Origin: Irpex lacteus
Lineage: Eukaryota; Basidiomycota; Agaricomycetes; Polyporales; Irpicaceae
Assembly (NCBI GenBank): GCA_001986395.2
Contig: MQVO02000054.1
Span: 49,625 to 113,624 of the forward strand
Direction: 5' to 3'
Length of the DNA stretch: 64,000 nucleotides
In this document: positions 32,464 to 42,784 of the stretch, one piece after another
Layout: each line of letters opens with the position of its first letter
Numbering within the stretch: the first letter of the stretch is position 1
Program-made: the position numbers and the translations under genes
The notes under the pieces: generated by a model
Databases searched by the model: none
What the model saw: the letters and a program-made list of their open reading frames with translations, nothing else
Told to the model about the DNA's origin: nothing

Positions 32464-34344
32464 ATGAATGATGGTTTCGAGACGTCTGTCGCTGAGACTA
32501 GCTCAGCCGGACTTAAATTGCTCGAACGAGCCCGACATAACGCCCTTCAGCCGCTCCTCCTGCTAAACAACGAAATATTATCGATGTTCCTACTGTACCT
32601 CGCAAAGTTATCTCCACTCTGCCTATTCCGAGTCGCCGCACGCTCCGTGAGTCAAGTTTCACTGGCACACCGCCGTTTAGGCTGGGTGAACGTCACGCAT
32701 GTCTGCCGCCGTCTGCGTGACGTTGCTCTTGGGTATCCCGTGCTATGGACGATGGCTCAGATCTCTGAACAATCTGCGTCGTGGCTCTCAGAGCTCTTGC
32801 GACGGTCTGGCAGTCTACCCATTCAAGTTGAGGTTCGCTTCGTCCCAGTCCCCACACGCAACTCACAGGCGGTAGAAGACGCGTGTGCGATTATGATGGA
32901 TGCGCATAGGCTACAGAGGATAGGGAGCTTCTCGATCAAATCCAGGGCCGTGGCGTGGAGACGGCTCCTCCGCGTTTTGCTCAATGACCCTGCACCGCGC
33001 CTCAGCAAACTGGACATACATATACTATCGACGAACAGGATTTTTGCCCTCCTAGACCCTTGCTTTGCGGCTGATGCGCCGCATCTCCGTAAACTGTGTC
33101 TGCGAGGCTTCTATGGCTCCTGGTCTTCCCTTCGTCTCCCTTCCCTGACAACCCTGATCGTTACACAACCGTATATCCGGACCGACTGGTTACACAACGT
33201 CGAAGAACTCTGGGGTGAAGGCATTGTTCATTCCAGCATAATGAAAGAAGATCTGCCCTTGTCTTCAGCCCAAAGCATAGCATGCTGTCTTCGTGACCTT
33301 CCGCTCCTTGAAACAATCATTCTCGAGAACGCCCTTCCACCTAGCTCAACTGGTTATGACAGTGACAACCTTCCTATCCTACTTAATCGCCTTCGTTGCC
33401 TTCGAATCATGCAGCGCGTGCTTGATGACTGCTCATTTTTGCTCAACATGCTCAAGGCCCCAAAGCTACAAGTCTTTGATTTTGCTTGCAATATTATCCC
33501 GAAGCCGATGAACGAGACCCAGATGCTTTACCGCTCCTTGAAAGGGTTTCTGTCGTCATTCACGCATTCCCTGCCCTCGCCAGTAACCCAACTATCGATC
33601 GAGATCGAGATCGAATCTATCGATATACAAGCTCTGCACGAAGTCCCTGAACTACAGGAACAGCCTGGCACATCTCAACGCACGCGCGCAGCTAGTCGCG
33701 AGGCACTACGCATATCTTTGATGCATCTGACAAGGGCCGACGCACCTGGGCTATACCCTCACAGACACAATTGCCTTGTGCCTCTGATCAGCGCACTTCC
33801 CCTCGTCAAACTCGAAATTCTTAACATTGAGGATACCTTGGCACCCGAAGGAGGCCCGACAGACATCGTCGTCGACTATCAACTCTGGCATGATATATAC
33901 GATAAATGCTCGAACGCAACGTCGGTGTACGTCAGATCGTTGGCGACCACAACTCTCTTACCCCTCCTAGCTTGTCGTAACATCTCGGGGTGGACCTTCT
34001 CGCCACTCACAGAACCACGGGCACCGGCATTTCCTCGATTAAAACATTTGTCAATGTGGGTGGGGGACTTAGACGAAGCGTATAGTTTTGTGACAACGTA
34101 CCTCGCTGGCGACAATTATCTGTGCGATCACAACGACGATGACACAGTGTACCTTGAAGTGGTCAAGGAGTGCCTTCAGTCTCGTATCGGGCAGGCACCG
34201 CTCCTAGAGAGTTTAGAGCTTCAACTATTGCAGGACCTGCGGCTTGTAGATTACTACGATGGTGTCGTCAGTTTCCAAAGCTACTTTGCGGGGCTCGCGA
34301 CGGTGGTTCATGACCTCGCAATGGGAGGATCAGTATTTAGTTAA
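32464..34344 (+). CDS. Single-exon F-box-like protein, 626 aa
   Basis: One intronless frame. The chosen start is MNDGFETSVAETSSAGLKLL at 32464; an in-frame Met at 32440 would add eight residues. The F-box-like part at about residues 28-95 (LLLLNNEILSMFLLYLAKLS ... WVNVTHVCRRLRDVALGYPVLW) is of the type common in Agaricomycetes. A long leucine-rich body follows (APHLRKLCLRGFYGSWSSLR, LPSLTTLIVTQPYI, LLETIILENALPP, LPLVKLEILNIEDTLAP). It lacks the intron and the Cys-x4-Cys-x-Trp tail of the neighbouring F-box genes, so it is a different subfamily. It begins just beyond the right duplication arm, in head-to-head orientation with the F-box gene at 31941. SCF adaptor function is inferred from the F-box only. 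Confidence 0.85.
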   Translation: MNDGFETSVAETSSAGLKLLERARHNALQPLLLLNNEILSMFLLYLAKLSPLCLFRVAARSVSQVSLAHRRLGWVNVTHVCRRLRDVALGYPVLWTMAQISEQSASWLSELLRRSGSLPIQVEVRFVPVPTRNSQAVEDACAIMMDAHRLQRIGSFSIKSRAVAWRRLLRVLLNDPAPRLSKLDIHILSTNRIFALLDPCFAADAPHLRKLCLRGFYGSWSSLRLPSLTTLIVTQPYIRTDWLHNVEELWGEGIVHSSIMKEDLPLSSAQSIACCLRDLPLLETIILENALPPSSTGYDSDNLPILLNRLRCLRIMQRVLDDCSFLLNMLKAPKLQVFDFACNIIPKPMNETQMLYRSLKGFLSSFTHSLPSPVTQLSIEIEIESIDIQALHEVPELQEQPGTSQRTRAASREALRISLMHLTRADAPGLYPHRHNCLVPLISALPLVKLEILNIEDTLAPEGGPTDIVVDYQLWHDIYDKCSNATSVYVRSLATTTLLPLLACRNISGWTFSPLTEPRAPAFPRLKHLSMWVGDLDEAYSFVTTYLAGDNYLCDHNDDDTVYLEVVKECLQSRIGQAPLLESLELQLLQDLRLVDYYDGVVSFQSYFAGLATVVHDLAMGGSVFS

Positions 34345-34646
34345 TTACACGAGCTGCGAGGGATGGCATTAGTGTTTTACTCCGTAGAATACTTACCTAG
34401 AGTGTTTGCTTAAGGGTTGCTTTCGACTTCTCGTCTCAAGTCCACAAACAGTGTCATACTTATTAGTACAGAATTGACATGTATCCCGTATCTGCAAATC
34501 TCTCCGCGTACGTAAGAGTGCGAGATCTGACAGAGTGTCAGCTGAGCATGCCCGAACAAGTTGCCAATAATGTGGAACAGACTTACCGTCTAATAGTGGC
34601 TCAAAGAATAGAAGTCTCCTCGTCAATGGAAACCATGTCACGATAC

Positions 34647-36303
34647 TCACCGATCACAACATCGACTCAACTCAGCCCTCTCATCATACGCAAAGGACGA
34701 CCCTCCTGGACGGCGCAGTACGCGTGCAAATTCGTGCATCTCGGCACGAACGCACAGGGACATCCACCCTTCGCCATGACTAGCGGCCACTCCTTGTCCT
34801 CCTGGCTCATCAACGTTGTCGTCTGGGGCGAAGTACACAGCCAGAGATTCGAGACGAGCGAACTGGTGGCATGTCGCTCTCAGTCTGGACCAAGAAAACC
34901 TATGTATGGCGCAACGTGCGGCGAACGCAGGCATCCTAGCCCCAGTCACAGCGCTACCGTTTACCTTGTCTTCGTCGTTGGCCTGCCAGTAGTATGGCTG
35001 AGTCAAAGCGCCGTCAAGTGGGAGATATTCCCAGTTTTTGGACCAGAAACGTAACGAGAGGTGTGTGAGCTGCTGGCTAGGCACTTGACTGACCAATGTG
35101 ACCAGGCTCAGCCAGTCTTCTGCTGCAATTCCAGTGGCAGTCGCAATGTCAAATATGGCGATGCATTCCGGCAGTCCGATGTCTGCTGAGAGATGAAGGG
35201 TCCGCAGAGCAGTGCAGGCTGAGAACCCCACATGCAAGGGCGTAAATACGCCCTCTCTAACTATATAGTACCAGGTCCTAGTCATAAGCGGCGGAAGAAT
35301 GTGAGAAAAAGTAGGATTACGTACTGCTAGGGATCTGGAGTATGTCTTCTGAACCATACCAGTTTATAGGACACCATTGCCAGCGAAACCCGAGCCTCAG
35401 TTCACTCAGTGTAGGCCCAGCGGATAGTAATAGCGCGTTAAGCAGACCACGCTCGCGCTTCGTTGCAGTTGTTTTATTGATATGAAGGTAACTGAGACTG
35501 CGAAAGAGACCGAGGTCATTATTGAGAATGCGATAGTATGGAGGCATGCCGGAGGGGCTCAGGCTACGGATAGAGAGTCCGTGAATTCTGAGGTCACGAA
35601 TACTGGGAGCCAGTTGTGAGGCAATCGTTTGGAGCCTTCGAGTACCGGGGTCATGCCAATTAAGGTCCGCGAGGGATAGATCGTGTTCAACCCAGAGCGT
35701 TCCTATTACTGAGAAGAGAGAGAGGAGCTCGAGGAGCGTCAAGTTGTAAGAGCTCTCGGGAGTCGTGTTTTCCGCTTGAATCGCATCGTCAGGTGGGTAG
35801 TAGAGGAGGTGGTCGAGCTCTCGAGTTTCGCGTGAGAGGTTCCCCGGAGCATCGACGCTTGGGGCGCCATGTGTTTTCTGAGCCAAGGTCACACTGGATA
35901 CTAAGACCAGCGATCGTAGATGAGGAAGTGACTGTACAAGATGGCGAACAGTGGAGACTCGTAGCACTTCGTTTTCGATGGTAACCTCTCGGATGTGCGT
36001 AATAATCCCATTCGTCTCCGTATCCAAGCAGCGTAGACGTCTACGGAAGGCTGCATCACGGGCTTCCCAAGTCCTCTCGTCTAGGCTATGAGCCTCGCCC
36101 AATATTCGGATGCGGCGAAAAAGGAAGGGGAGAGTGATTCGGCGCCATCGTCGGCAGACCATGGAGCATGATGTCCAGTGCCTTTTGGAGGAGAGCGTAG
36201 TTGTGAAGTATCGAGGATGTAGGTCGGGTCGGGGCCCAAGTTGCTGAATGATCGTCTCTAGGATTTCTTCCGGTAGCTCTGTGTTTGATTGTTCAACTTT
36301 CAT
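34647..36303 (-). CDS. F-box/LRR-like protein with degenerate tail, 530 aa
   Basis: Exons 36303-35325 and 35260-34647 are joined at phase 1 (GTACGT donor, CTATATAG acceptor). An earlier ACTAG would break the frame. The start is MKVEQSNTELPEEILETIIQ at 36303. The F-box (ELPEEILETIIQQLGPRPDL ... CSMVCRRWRRITLPFLFRRIR) is clear. Leucine-rich segments follow (SLPHLRSLVLVSSVTL, LLELLSLFSVIGTLWVEHDL, LSELRLGFRWQW). Exon 2 starts IREGVFTPLHVGFSACTALR. The last residues, SSFAYDERAELSRCCDR, align with the family tail but the Cys-x4-Cys-x-Trp pattern is lost. The gene is otherwise intact. It is a probable SCF adaptor, and the lost tail may mark divergence or early decay. Confidence 0.83.
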
Positions 36304-36974
36304 CGACAATGAGTACGCGGCGCTTTGAGAGGCCTCTTGTGTCGTGTAGAATACTGAACTATGATGTGGTCAACGATCATATGATTCAGTCAAGCTCAAA
36401 GATGCAACGTACTCTGGAATGTAGCGATGTGGCGTGTAACACAGAGTTGTAGAATCTGTATCGATAATGACGTTCTGGTTATGCTTCAGATCAGCGAGGT
36501 AAATGAGATGAACGTACCGATACAAAAGGGCGAACTTGTAGAGATTGAGGCTTGAGCTCGAGGGCATATCGTTCGAGAGCTATCGAGCCATCGATGAACA
36601 AACCGGACTCTCACGAGCACGTGAATGCGAAGATCCCTGGCGCACAATCAGTCATTGTGTTGGCGCGGGCAGCCGTGGATTTTGTTTGCAGGATGCAAGA
36701 GACTATAACGGTGCAGCACAAGGACAACACGTAAGTCAAAAAACGCATGATCGGCTATTTTGAAGAAGCGAGTCAACCAAGTCTCGACGCTCACTGCCAC
36801 GATCCCACGGTTGTGCGCTGCTCGACCCGAGAGAATGTGAATGCCAGTGCTTGAATTGAAGGGGCGTACAGTACTGCCTATAACCCGTTCAAGACATACG
36901 CATATTATTGTGATCTATCTGCTATTAGAAAAGGCATACCGGCACATAGAAACGAGTGCACTCACACGCGACAA

Positions 36975-37352
36975 TCAAAAGGTCGTGCAGTGAGTGATAC
37001 AGAACCCGAATTCCTCCTTGCACTGAGAATCCGGGACGCCAGCAGTCTCGCATTCATCAAACCCGATGGAGCATACTGCATAGGGGATGAAGAAAGTCGG
37101 CGTGAGCAGAGTGTCCGGCTTTCGTGCAGCCGAGACATACCGGTACAGTTGTCGCAGCCTAATAGCGTTGCAACCGTTGAGTCAACCTGTTCTCGACGAT
37201 CGTAGATGCATGAGAACGAGCTTACCTGGAAAGCAGTCCGAGCGTTTGTAGGTGCGATCGTGTGCACTCGGAATTTCTTGCGCTTGTCCGAGGCTACTGA
37301 AGGACATGGTTGCTACGAATGCTACCACAAACAGGTAACCGAATCTGTGCAT
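36975..37352 (-). CDS. Small secreted cysteine-rich peptide B, 81 aa
   Basis: Hand-built three-exon gene: 37352-37226 (127 nt), 37158-37141 (18 nt), 37075-36975 (101 nt). Introns are GTAAGC..TTAG and GTATGT..GCAG, both phase 1. The precursor begins MHRFGYLFVVAFVATMSFSS, a signal peptide ending near LGQAQ. A short propeptide follows with a Lys-Arg pair at residues 36-37. The 44-residue core after it has eight cysteines with spacing C-x3-C-x2-C-x2-C-x6-C-x9-C-x6-C-x3-C and ends ITHCTTF. Core length, cysteine frame and the 18- and 101-nt exons are identical to peptide A at 17110-17528, while other residues differ widely. That pattern points to a real, selected paralog pair. A TATA-like box lies about 65 nt upstream. 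No known family is recognised. A secreted effector, toxin-like or signalling role cannot be told apart. Confidence 0.8.
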
Positions 37353-37413
37353 GGTCGGTATAGGGGGGCTGGCTAGAGAGGGTGCTTCCTACAGCAGCAG
37401 GTTAGCGAACACT

Positions 37414-37424
37414 GTTTTTATATG
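37414..37424 (-). promoter_or_regulatory. TATA-like box of cysteine-rich peptide B
   Basis: CCATATAAAAA on the minus strand, about 65 nt before the ATG at 37352. Confidence 0.5.
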
Positions 37425-38483
37425 GTCCTCGCCTCGTCCGAGCATGGCGGAGAACTTGTCCATACGTTCGCGAGGTGTCAACCTTGGCGTTGACAAATGA
37501 TCGATCTGTGGGTATATGTGGTGGTCGGTCGTTCCACGGGTTTGATTATGAGAATCTGGAACACGACATAAATGTGAACGGGACACACGTCTGTCACGTA
37601 TTGCTGGCAAGAGAAGCTCACCACCAGAGGGCACTGGGAGCCGTGAGATCTGGCTTCAACGTGTACGTCCAGGCGCAGTATGAGAGCCTGGAACGTACTC
37701 GGTGATATCATCAGCCATAGTGTCACCAACACTGAAAACAACACCAACTATCACGAGCGACTAGCGACTTTGCCTCTCATACTGCGAATAAGACCATCAA
37801 CAGTTTTAAGACTCCAAGCCATCTGCCGTGAGTCTACTTACGAAGCACCAGTTAACGGTCATTGAATATGCAAGCATATCAGAATCACCTAACATCCGAG
37901 CTTCTACTGCCTTGCGTAACGACACAGACCTGCGTGTCATAGCTGGTAAAGAGGCTAGCGTCAGTCGTATCGCAAGTAACAGTCGCGAACAACGTACATT
38001 GAATGTTTAGGGCCCTCGTAGGGCAGAGCCGCAATCTAGTATCGTCTGTCCCCACTGTAGTGAACATGACTTACTTGAGTAGCCTTATAAACGGTATGCA
38101 AACCACCGTCTGCCGGATACGCTACCCTTACGATGATTGATAGCACACAAACCAGTCCTCGTATGTAGGTGGAACCGCATTCATCATTCGTCATTTTTAG
38201 TCGCAAGGGCTATGTCTACTGTAAGAGCAGTGAGCAATGCCGAGCGTTGAACGTTGATGGCGGGACGTAAGCTTGGATTGGGATAGCGGGTCGGAGGCTG
38301 CAGAGCCAGGAACGCGGCAAGAGGCACCGGGGCTCATCGCGAAGCGATTGCCTGGAACTTAGTGTTCACCTCGGAAGGCACTATACAACGCAAGAAACAC
38401 GGTGAGTATTAACAACGACGAACATAGAAACATCTCGAGCACAGCTTCACATACTCCTCACCCTCATCCCCGTCCTCACCAAG
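37425..38483. other. Intergenic, no supported gene
   Basis: An open frame at 37478-37747 (-) begins with the hydrophobic MVLFSVLVTLWLMIS but has no coherent continuation. Nothing else is seen. Confidence 0.45.
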
Positions 38484-38861
38484 TTACGACTCCCCCTTCC
38501 ACTCACGAAGCTCTCTGAACAAACGTCTCACAGAGGGGCTATTAGGGCATTCCAACACAGCCTTCCCTAGCCGGACCTTCCAGTCGTTTGGGTCTTCTGC
38601 TGGTTCACCCGTTTCCTGCGCACCAGCATTTTCGGCCTCGACCTCATCTTTGTGCTTCTGCAGCTTCTCCGTCGTTACAGGTCCTGATCCCTTGCCAGAA
38701 ACCATCGCCAGTGGCACACCAAGCGGGAGGCAGGTCCCGCCAAGCGGAAGGCGTAAGCGGGAGGTAGTACTTTCTCTTCGCCGACTCGTAACGAGAGCCT
38801 CGACGAGTGCATGGGCCTTTGCAAAGGAAATGGAGAACGCACTGGTTAAGTTCTCAAGCAT
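38484..38861 (-). CDS. Possible small hypothetical protein (partial model)
   Basis: A 125-codon frame starting MLENLTSAFSISFAKAHALV and ending in a charged stretch with NDWKVRLGKAVLECPNSPSV and LFRELREWKGES. The C-terminal part looks like ordered, coding protein. An alternative model puts an intron over the first codons (GTAACC donor near 38898, ACCAG acceptor near 38846) and a further exon upstream (DTPAIRNALTTV), but the phases do not join cleanly. No homolog is recognised. It could be the 3' exon of a larger gene or a relic. Confidence 0.35.
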   Translation of the reverse strand: MLENLTSAFSISFAKAHALVEALVTSRRRESTTSRLRLPLGGTCLPLGVPLAMVSGKGSGPVTTEKLQKHKDEVEAENAGAQETGEPAEDPNDWKVRLGKAVLECPNSPSVRRLFRELREWKGES

Positions 38862-39520
38862 GCGTGATCATGTGCGGTGTGCATTTATGGTTACGGTCGT
38901 AAGCGCATTTCGAATGGCTGGAGTGTCTTCTATAAGACTAGGATAGTTATTCTTGAGATATTGGAAGCGTGAGGACCCGTCAGTTACAAGAGAGGCCCGG
39001 GATGCGCGTGCTGATACTCACTATTACGGAACAAAATCGTTCTGTGATGCTAAAGTCAGAGTGAGGGTCGGCAGCTCCTTACTGACGACCTCGAGCAACG
39101 ACACAAAGAAAGACATGCATGTTCAAGTTGTTAGACGGAGTGCAAGCATAAGTAAGTCGCGTCGCGGTACGGAGACACGGAGGGGTGGTCTGGGGTCCTC
39201 CCTCGCGTGATCGAGAACAATCATATGAAAAAGACGCTGGAGACAAGTTTTGATGGTGGTCAATGTGATCTCGACAACAACTCTTGTTCAGACGACGACC
39301 AACGACCTCTCGTCATCGTCACACACAACGAGCTCGACCATACAAGTGCTCGACCACCCACGCTCGTTACATGTCCACCACCACCGTCGCCGTCGTCTAC
39401 TAACCGAGGCAACTTTAAATTATTGGTAGCTATGACACACTGGCATCGGGTCAGGCAGGGCGGTATAGGCAGTGAGTTCTGTGTCATCTCGTCTCCGCGT
39501 TTGCACTGACTCTCTCGCAG
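38862..39520. other. Region upstream of the Ser/Thr-rich membrane protein
   Basis: It probably contains the unmapped 5' exon(s) of the gene at 39521-41718. Around 39265-39350 one frame reads NVISTTTLVQTTTNDLSSSS, which resembles that gene's ectodomain. A signal peptide could not be placed. Confidence 0.35.
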
Positions 39521-41718
39521 CCTTACCGACTCTCAGCTTCCCTTCTATCGGGCTTCCGTGAGTACGCTGTATGTTACGTCTTCCATACGACGCTCACGAC
39601 CCGCAACATAGCACGGAGACCTCGACTAGCGCTACGACCACCAGCGCAACTCCCACACCCACACCCAGCCCGCCCGCCTCTAACACCTCCACGTCTTCCT
39701 CCTCTGACACCTCCTCTGCAAGTGCCTCTACGCCAACCGACACTTCATCTTCAACAAGCAGTGACTCGTCCACCTCCAGCTCGTCCTCCTCATCCTCGTC
39801 CTCTAGCTCCTCCAGCTCGAGCTCAACTTCCTCCTCTACTTCCTCGTCCACGCAGACATCCACAAGCCAAACTATCGCCACACCAACGCTCACGCCTTCG
39901 CAGACCATCTTCCCCTCGACAGACTCTGATGGCGGAGTTGTTACGATCACGCAGACCAGTCTCGTTCAGCCGACGACCAGCAACGGCAGTGCAGCGACCT
40001 CCGCGCAGGACCGGGCGACTAGCAAAGGGTGAGTGTCCTATGCCTTTCTTTCTGCCACTACCGTGTTTGTGCTCGTCTCCATTGGTGCTCCCCTTCGACC
40101 CAAGAGTCGTAGGTTTTCGGCGAGCGAAGACACATGTGACAGTGTCCGAGAGCGCTTATGAGGCTCGGTGCATGTGTCTCGTCTTCGCGAAGCAAGATTG
40201 GGGTTCCTCACATGTCCCAGTGCGGAGTCTGTAGTTGGCTACTACGCACCAGGTCTACCGATGGGTCTCTTACGCGCTTTCAACCTCCACATGCACGTTG
40301 ACGAGTGTATTTCGGTATGGCACATGCGCGATGACGGACAAAGTGTGCTCACCTAACCGCTGTCGAATATGTCGCCAAATACCCCAGTCATGCACAGCTC
40401 ATACACACCTCCAAACTACAAATCAACTAATATCACGCCTCCGATAGGTTCTTCTCAAATCACGGCGCCGTAGCAGGCGTCTTCACAGTAGTCGGCCTAG
40501 TAGTCCTCGTAATAATCACCGCCCTCGTCACCAACGCCATTCGCCGTCGCCGCGCGCAACGTTTCGACAAGGACGTCGCAGAGGCCGCTCGAGAGGCCGC
40601 AGCAGCCGCACACGCCTCGCCTCCCGACTTCAGAGACTTTGATGACGAAGATTATGTGTATGGGAGCAGTGGCGGAGGTGGAGGAGGCAGTGGAGGGAGT
40701 GGTGGAGGGAGGAGTTACACGGACACGACGCACCATACGACACACACCACTTCGTCTGGCGTGGATGCGTTGTACAACCAACCTCCGATGCAGCCTGCGG
40801 GGTACGAGAGTTATGGAATGGCCGAATTGCCTGTCGCAGCGGGCATTGGCGCAGGTGCTGCCGCAGGTTATGGTGCAGCGTCGATGTACCCAGGAGGACC
40901 CGTCGCCGACCCTTGGAACGCCACCGCCAACGCGAACGGGAACACAGCAGGGGTGGGCGCTGCAGGTCTGAACAGAGCTCGAAGCACCACCACGCCGTAC
41001 AACGCCTTCGCAGGACCCCCGCCTGTTCAGAGCTATGCGAACGTCCCGCCTGTACCAGGGCCTCAAGATCCGTTCCACGATGCTGCAGGCGTACCTGTAG
41101 GTGGGTTCTACAACCCTATGCCTCAGCCTCAGCCGTACGGTACTGGCGCTGGTGTTCCAGGAGGGGCGGAAGCGGGTATTTTAGCTGCTGCTGGGCTTGG
41201 AGGAGCAGGTGCAGCGGCAGTGACGACGGCGAGGTCTCAAAGTACCGTGCATAGTCGAAGTCGCAGTCAGAGTGGCCATGGGCACGGGTCTGCAGAGAAC
41301 GAAGAGGACGGGTACAACCCGTACGAGTACAGTGCGTACCCGCCTGCTGCACCTGCTCCTGTACCAGCGCCGCCGCAGAGACAGCCGTCAAACGCACAGG
41401 CTCCCCCGCCGCAGTATCAGTACCCGCAAGGTGGGCCGAGGTCGGTGGAGGGTAAGCAAGCGGTAGGAGGAGGAGCGAGACCGGTGAGCAGTGCGACGTC
41501 GGTTGGGGAGGATCCGTATGCGGCGTATACTAGTGCGTCGCCTACGCGTGATAGGTTCGATCAACACCAGCATGAGCATGAGGAGAGCGAGGAGGAGGAG
41601 GACGATGATGAGGATAGGTATGCGGGACGGAGGGTTTTGAAGGTGCGTTCGTGAGAACCTCTGCGACTGGGTAGTGTTGACGGTTGACGGGCGTTGTTTC
41701 CAGGTTGCGAATGAGTAA
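39521..41718 (+). CDS. Ser/Thr-rich single-pass membrane protein (5' end unresolved)
   Basis: Exons 39521-39557, 39612-40028, 40448-41642 and 41704-41718, with phases consistent. The ectodomain is extremely Ser/Thr-rich, with a long poly-Ser run near 39760-39835, and suits heavy O-mannosylation. A transmembrane segment follows at the start of exon 3 (AVAGVFTVVGLVVLVIITAL), then the basic stop-transfer RRRRAQRF. The cytoplasmic tail has Gly-rich, Pro/Tyr-rich and acidic parts and ends VLKVANE through a tiny last exon. This plan matches Mid2/Wsc-like cell-wall sensors in outline: glycosylated rod, single membrane span, unstructured tail. No WSC cysteine domain is seen, so sensor function is inference. 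The signal peptide exon is missing from the model. The 419-nt intron after the ectodomain is unusually long for this locus. Confidence 0.72.
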
Positions 41719-42784
41719 ACGGTCAATTGCCTTTAACGCGGCGCGTTCTGTCTCCCGCTTGAGCATCGACCTCTCTCCATATCGTACCTTCCCCATGATA
41801 TCCACTAATATCCTAACGACCTTTTCTTCTCTTCTCGACGCAAGCCGTCATCGTCGGTATGTGTCCTGGGGTACCTCGACTCCTCTTCCTACCACCTACT
41901 ACCTTCCTCGAACCCCGATGATATTACATACACTACCCCATACCGTATCTCCGACGACGACCGTGCCTTCCTTGCGTCTATCCGTTTTTTATTCTATATT
42001 ATCTTCTCGCTTTCCTTCGCGCTCGCTCTCTGTTTCCTTCCTTCGCTCCTTACTTCCCTTCTTACTTCTTACTCCTGACGTTCTTGACCGTCTCTTTGTC
42101 TGTTTGTTTTCTACCCGTCTCGACACTGCTCCTGTTCGAGTCCTTAGTCTAGTGTATCGAACTCTGAGGCTTGAGGCCTTTCGTGACTGTACTAGACTCT
42201 AGTGTTCTGCTCTGTCTATCGACTATCGATGATCGTCTGTTTCTTGGTAGGTACTCTATCGGTGTAGTACGTCTAGTCAGCACTGTCATGGCGATGGGCT
42301 TGATCGGTCTCTTGACCAACCTCGTCTCGTCCGAGCTATTTATTGACTTCAAATGTCGCTGTCCTGTCGTGCGTACTTTTATATGTTTGTAATGTGTGAG
42401 GGTGTATGTTATGGTAGTCAATCGACATGGCGTGATGTGTGTATGAACATTAAACGATGCAACCTCAGGGAAGTAGAATACATGTGAAACCAGGCAAACG
42501 TGCAGTGTGCTGGCGTGTACAGCCAAATTATAGAGAGCTTGGCTCGCATATGCATACTCTGCTCGAATGAGTTGTTTACTGTACGTTACGATCGAGCAAG
42601 CTCCTACTTTTTCGGACGCGCGAGCACGATTGCAGATTTCCTGCCAGTGAAACCATCTGAGGAAGAGTAGATGCCGGGAATAAATTAGCTCGCGCCGTCG
42701 AACTTGAACGAATCCGGGACATAAGGAGTGATGAAAAGGAGAGAACGTACCAGACTATTCTTCGCGAAGACGACGCGAACCATC
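41719..42784. other. Intergenic between convergent genes
   Basis: CT-rich 3' UTR-like sequence to about 42230, then spacer. No gene is supported. Confidence 0.5.
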
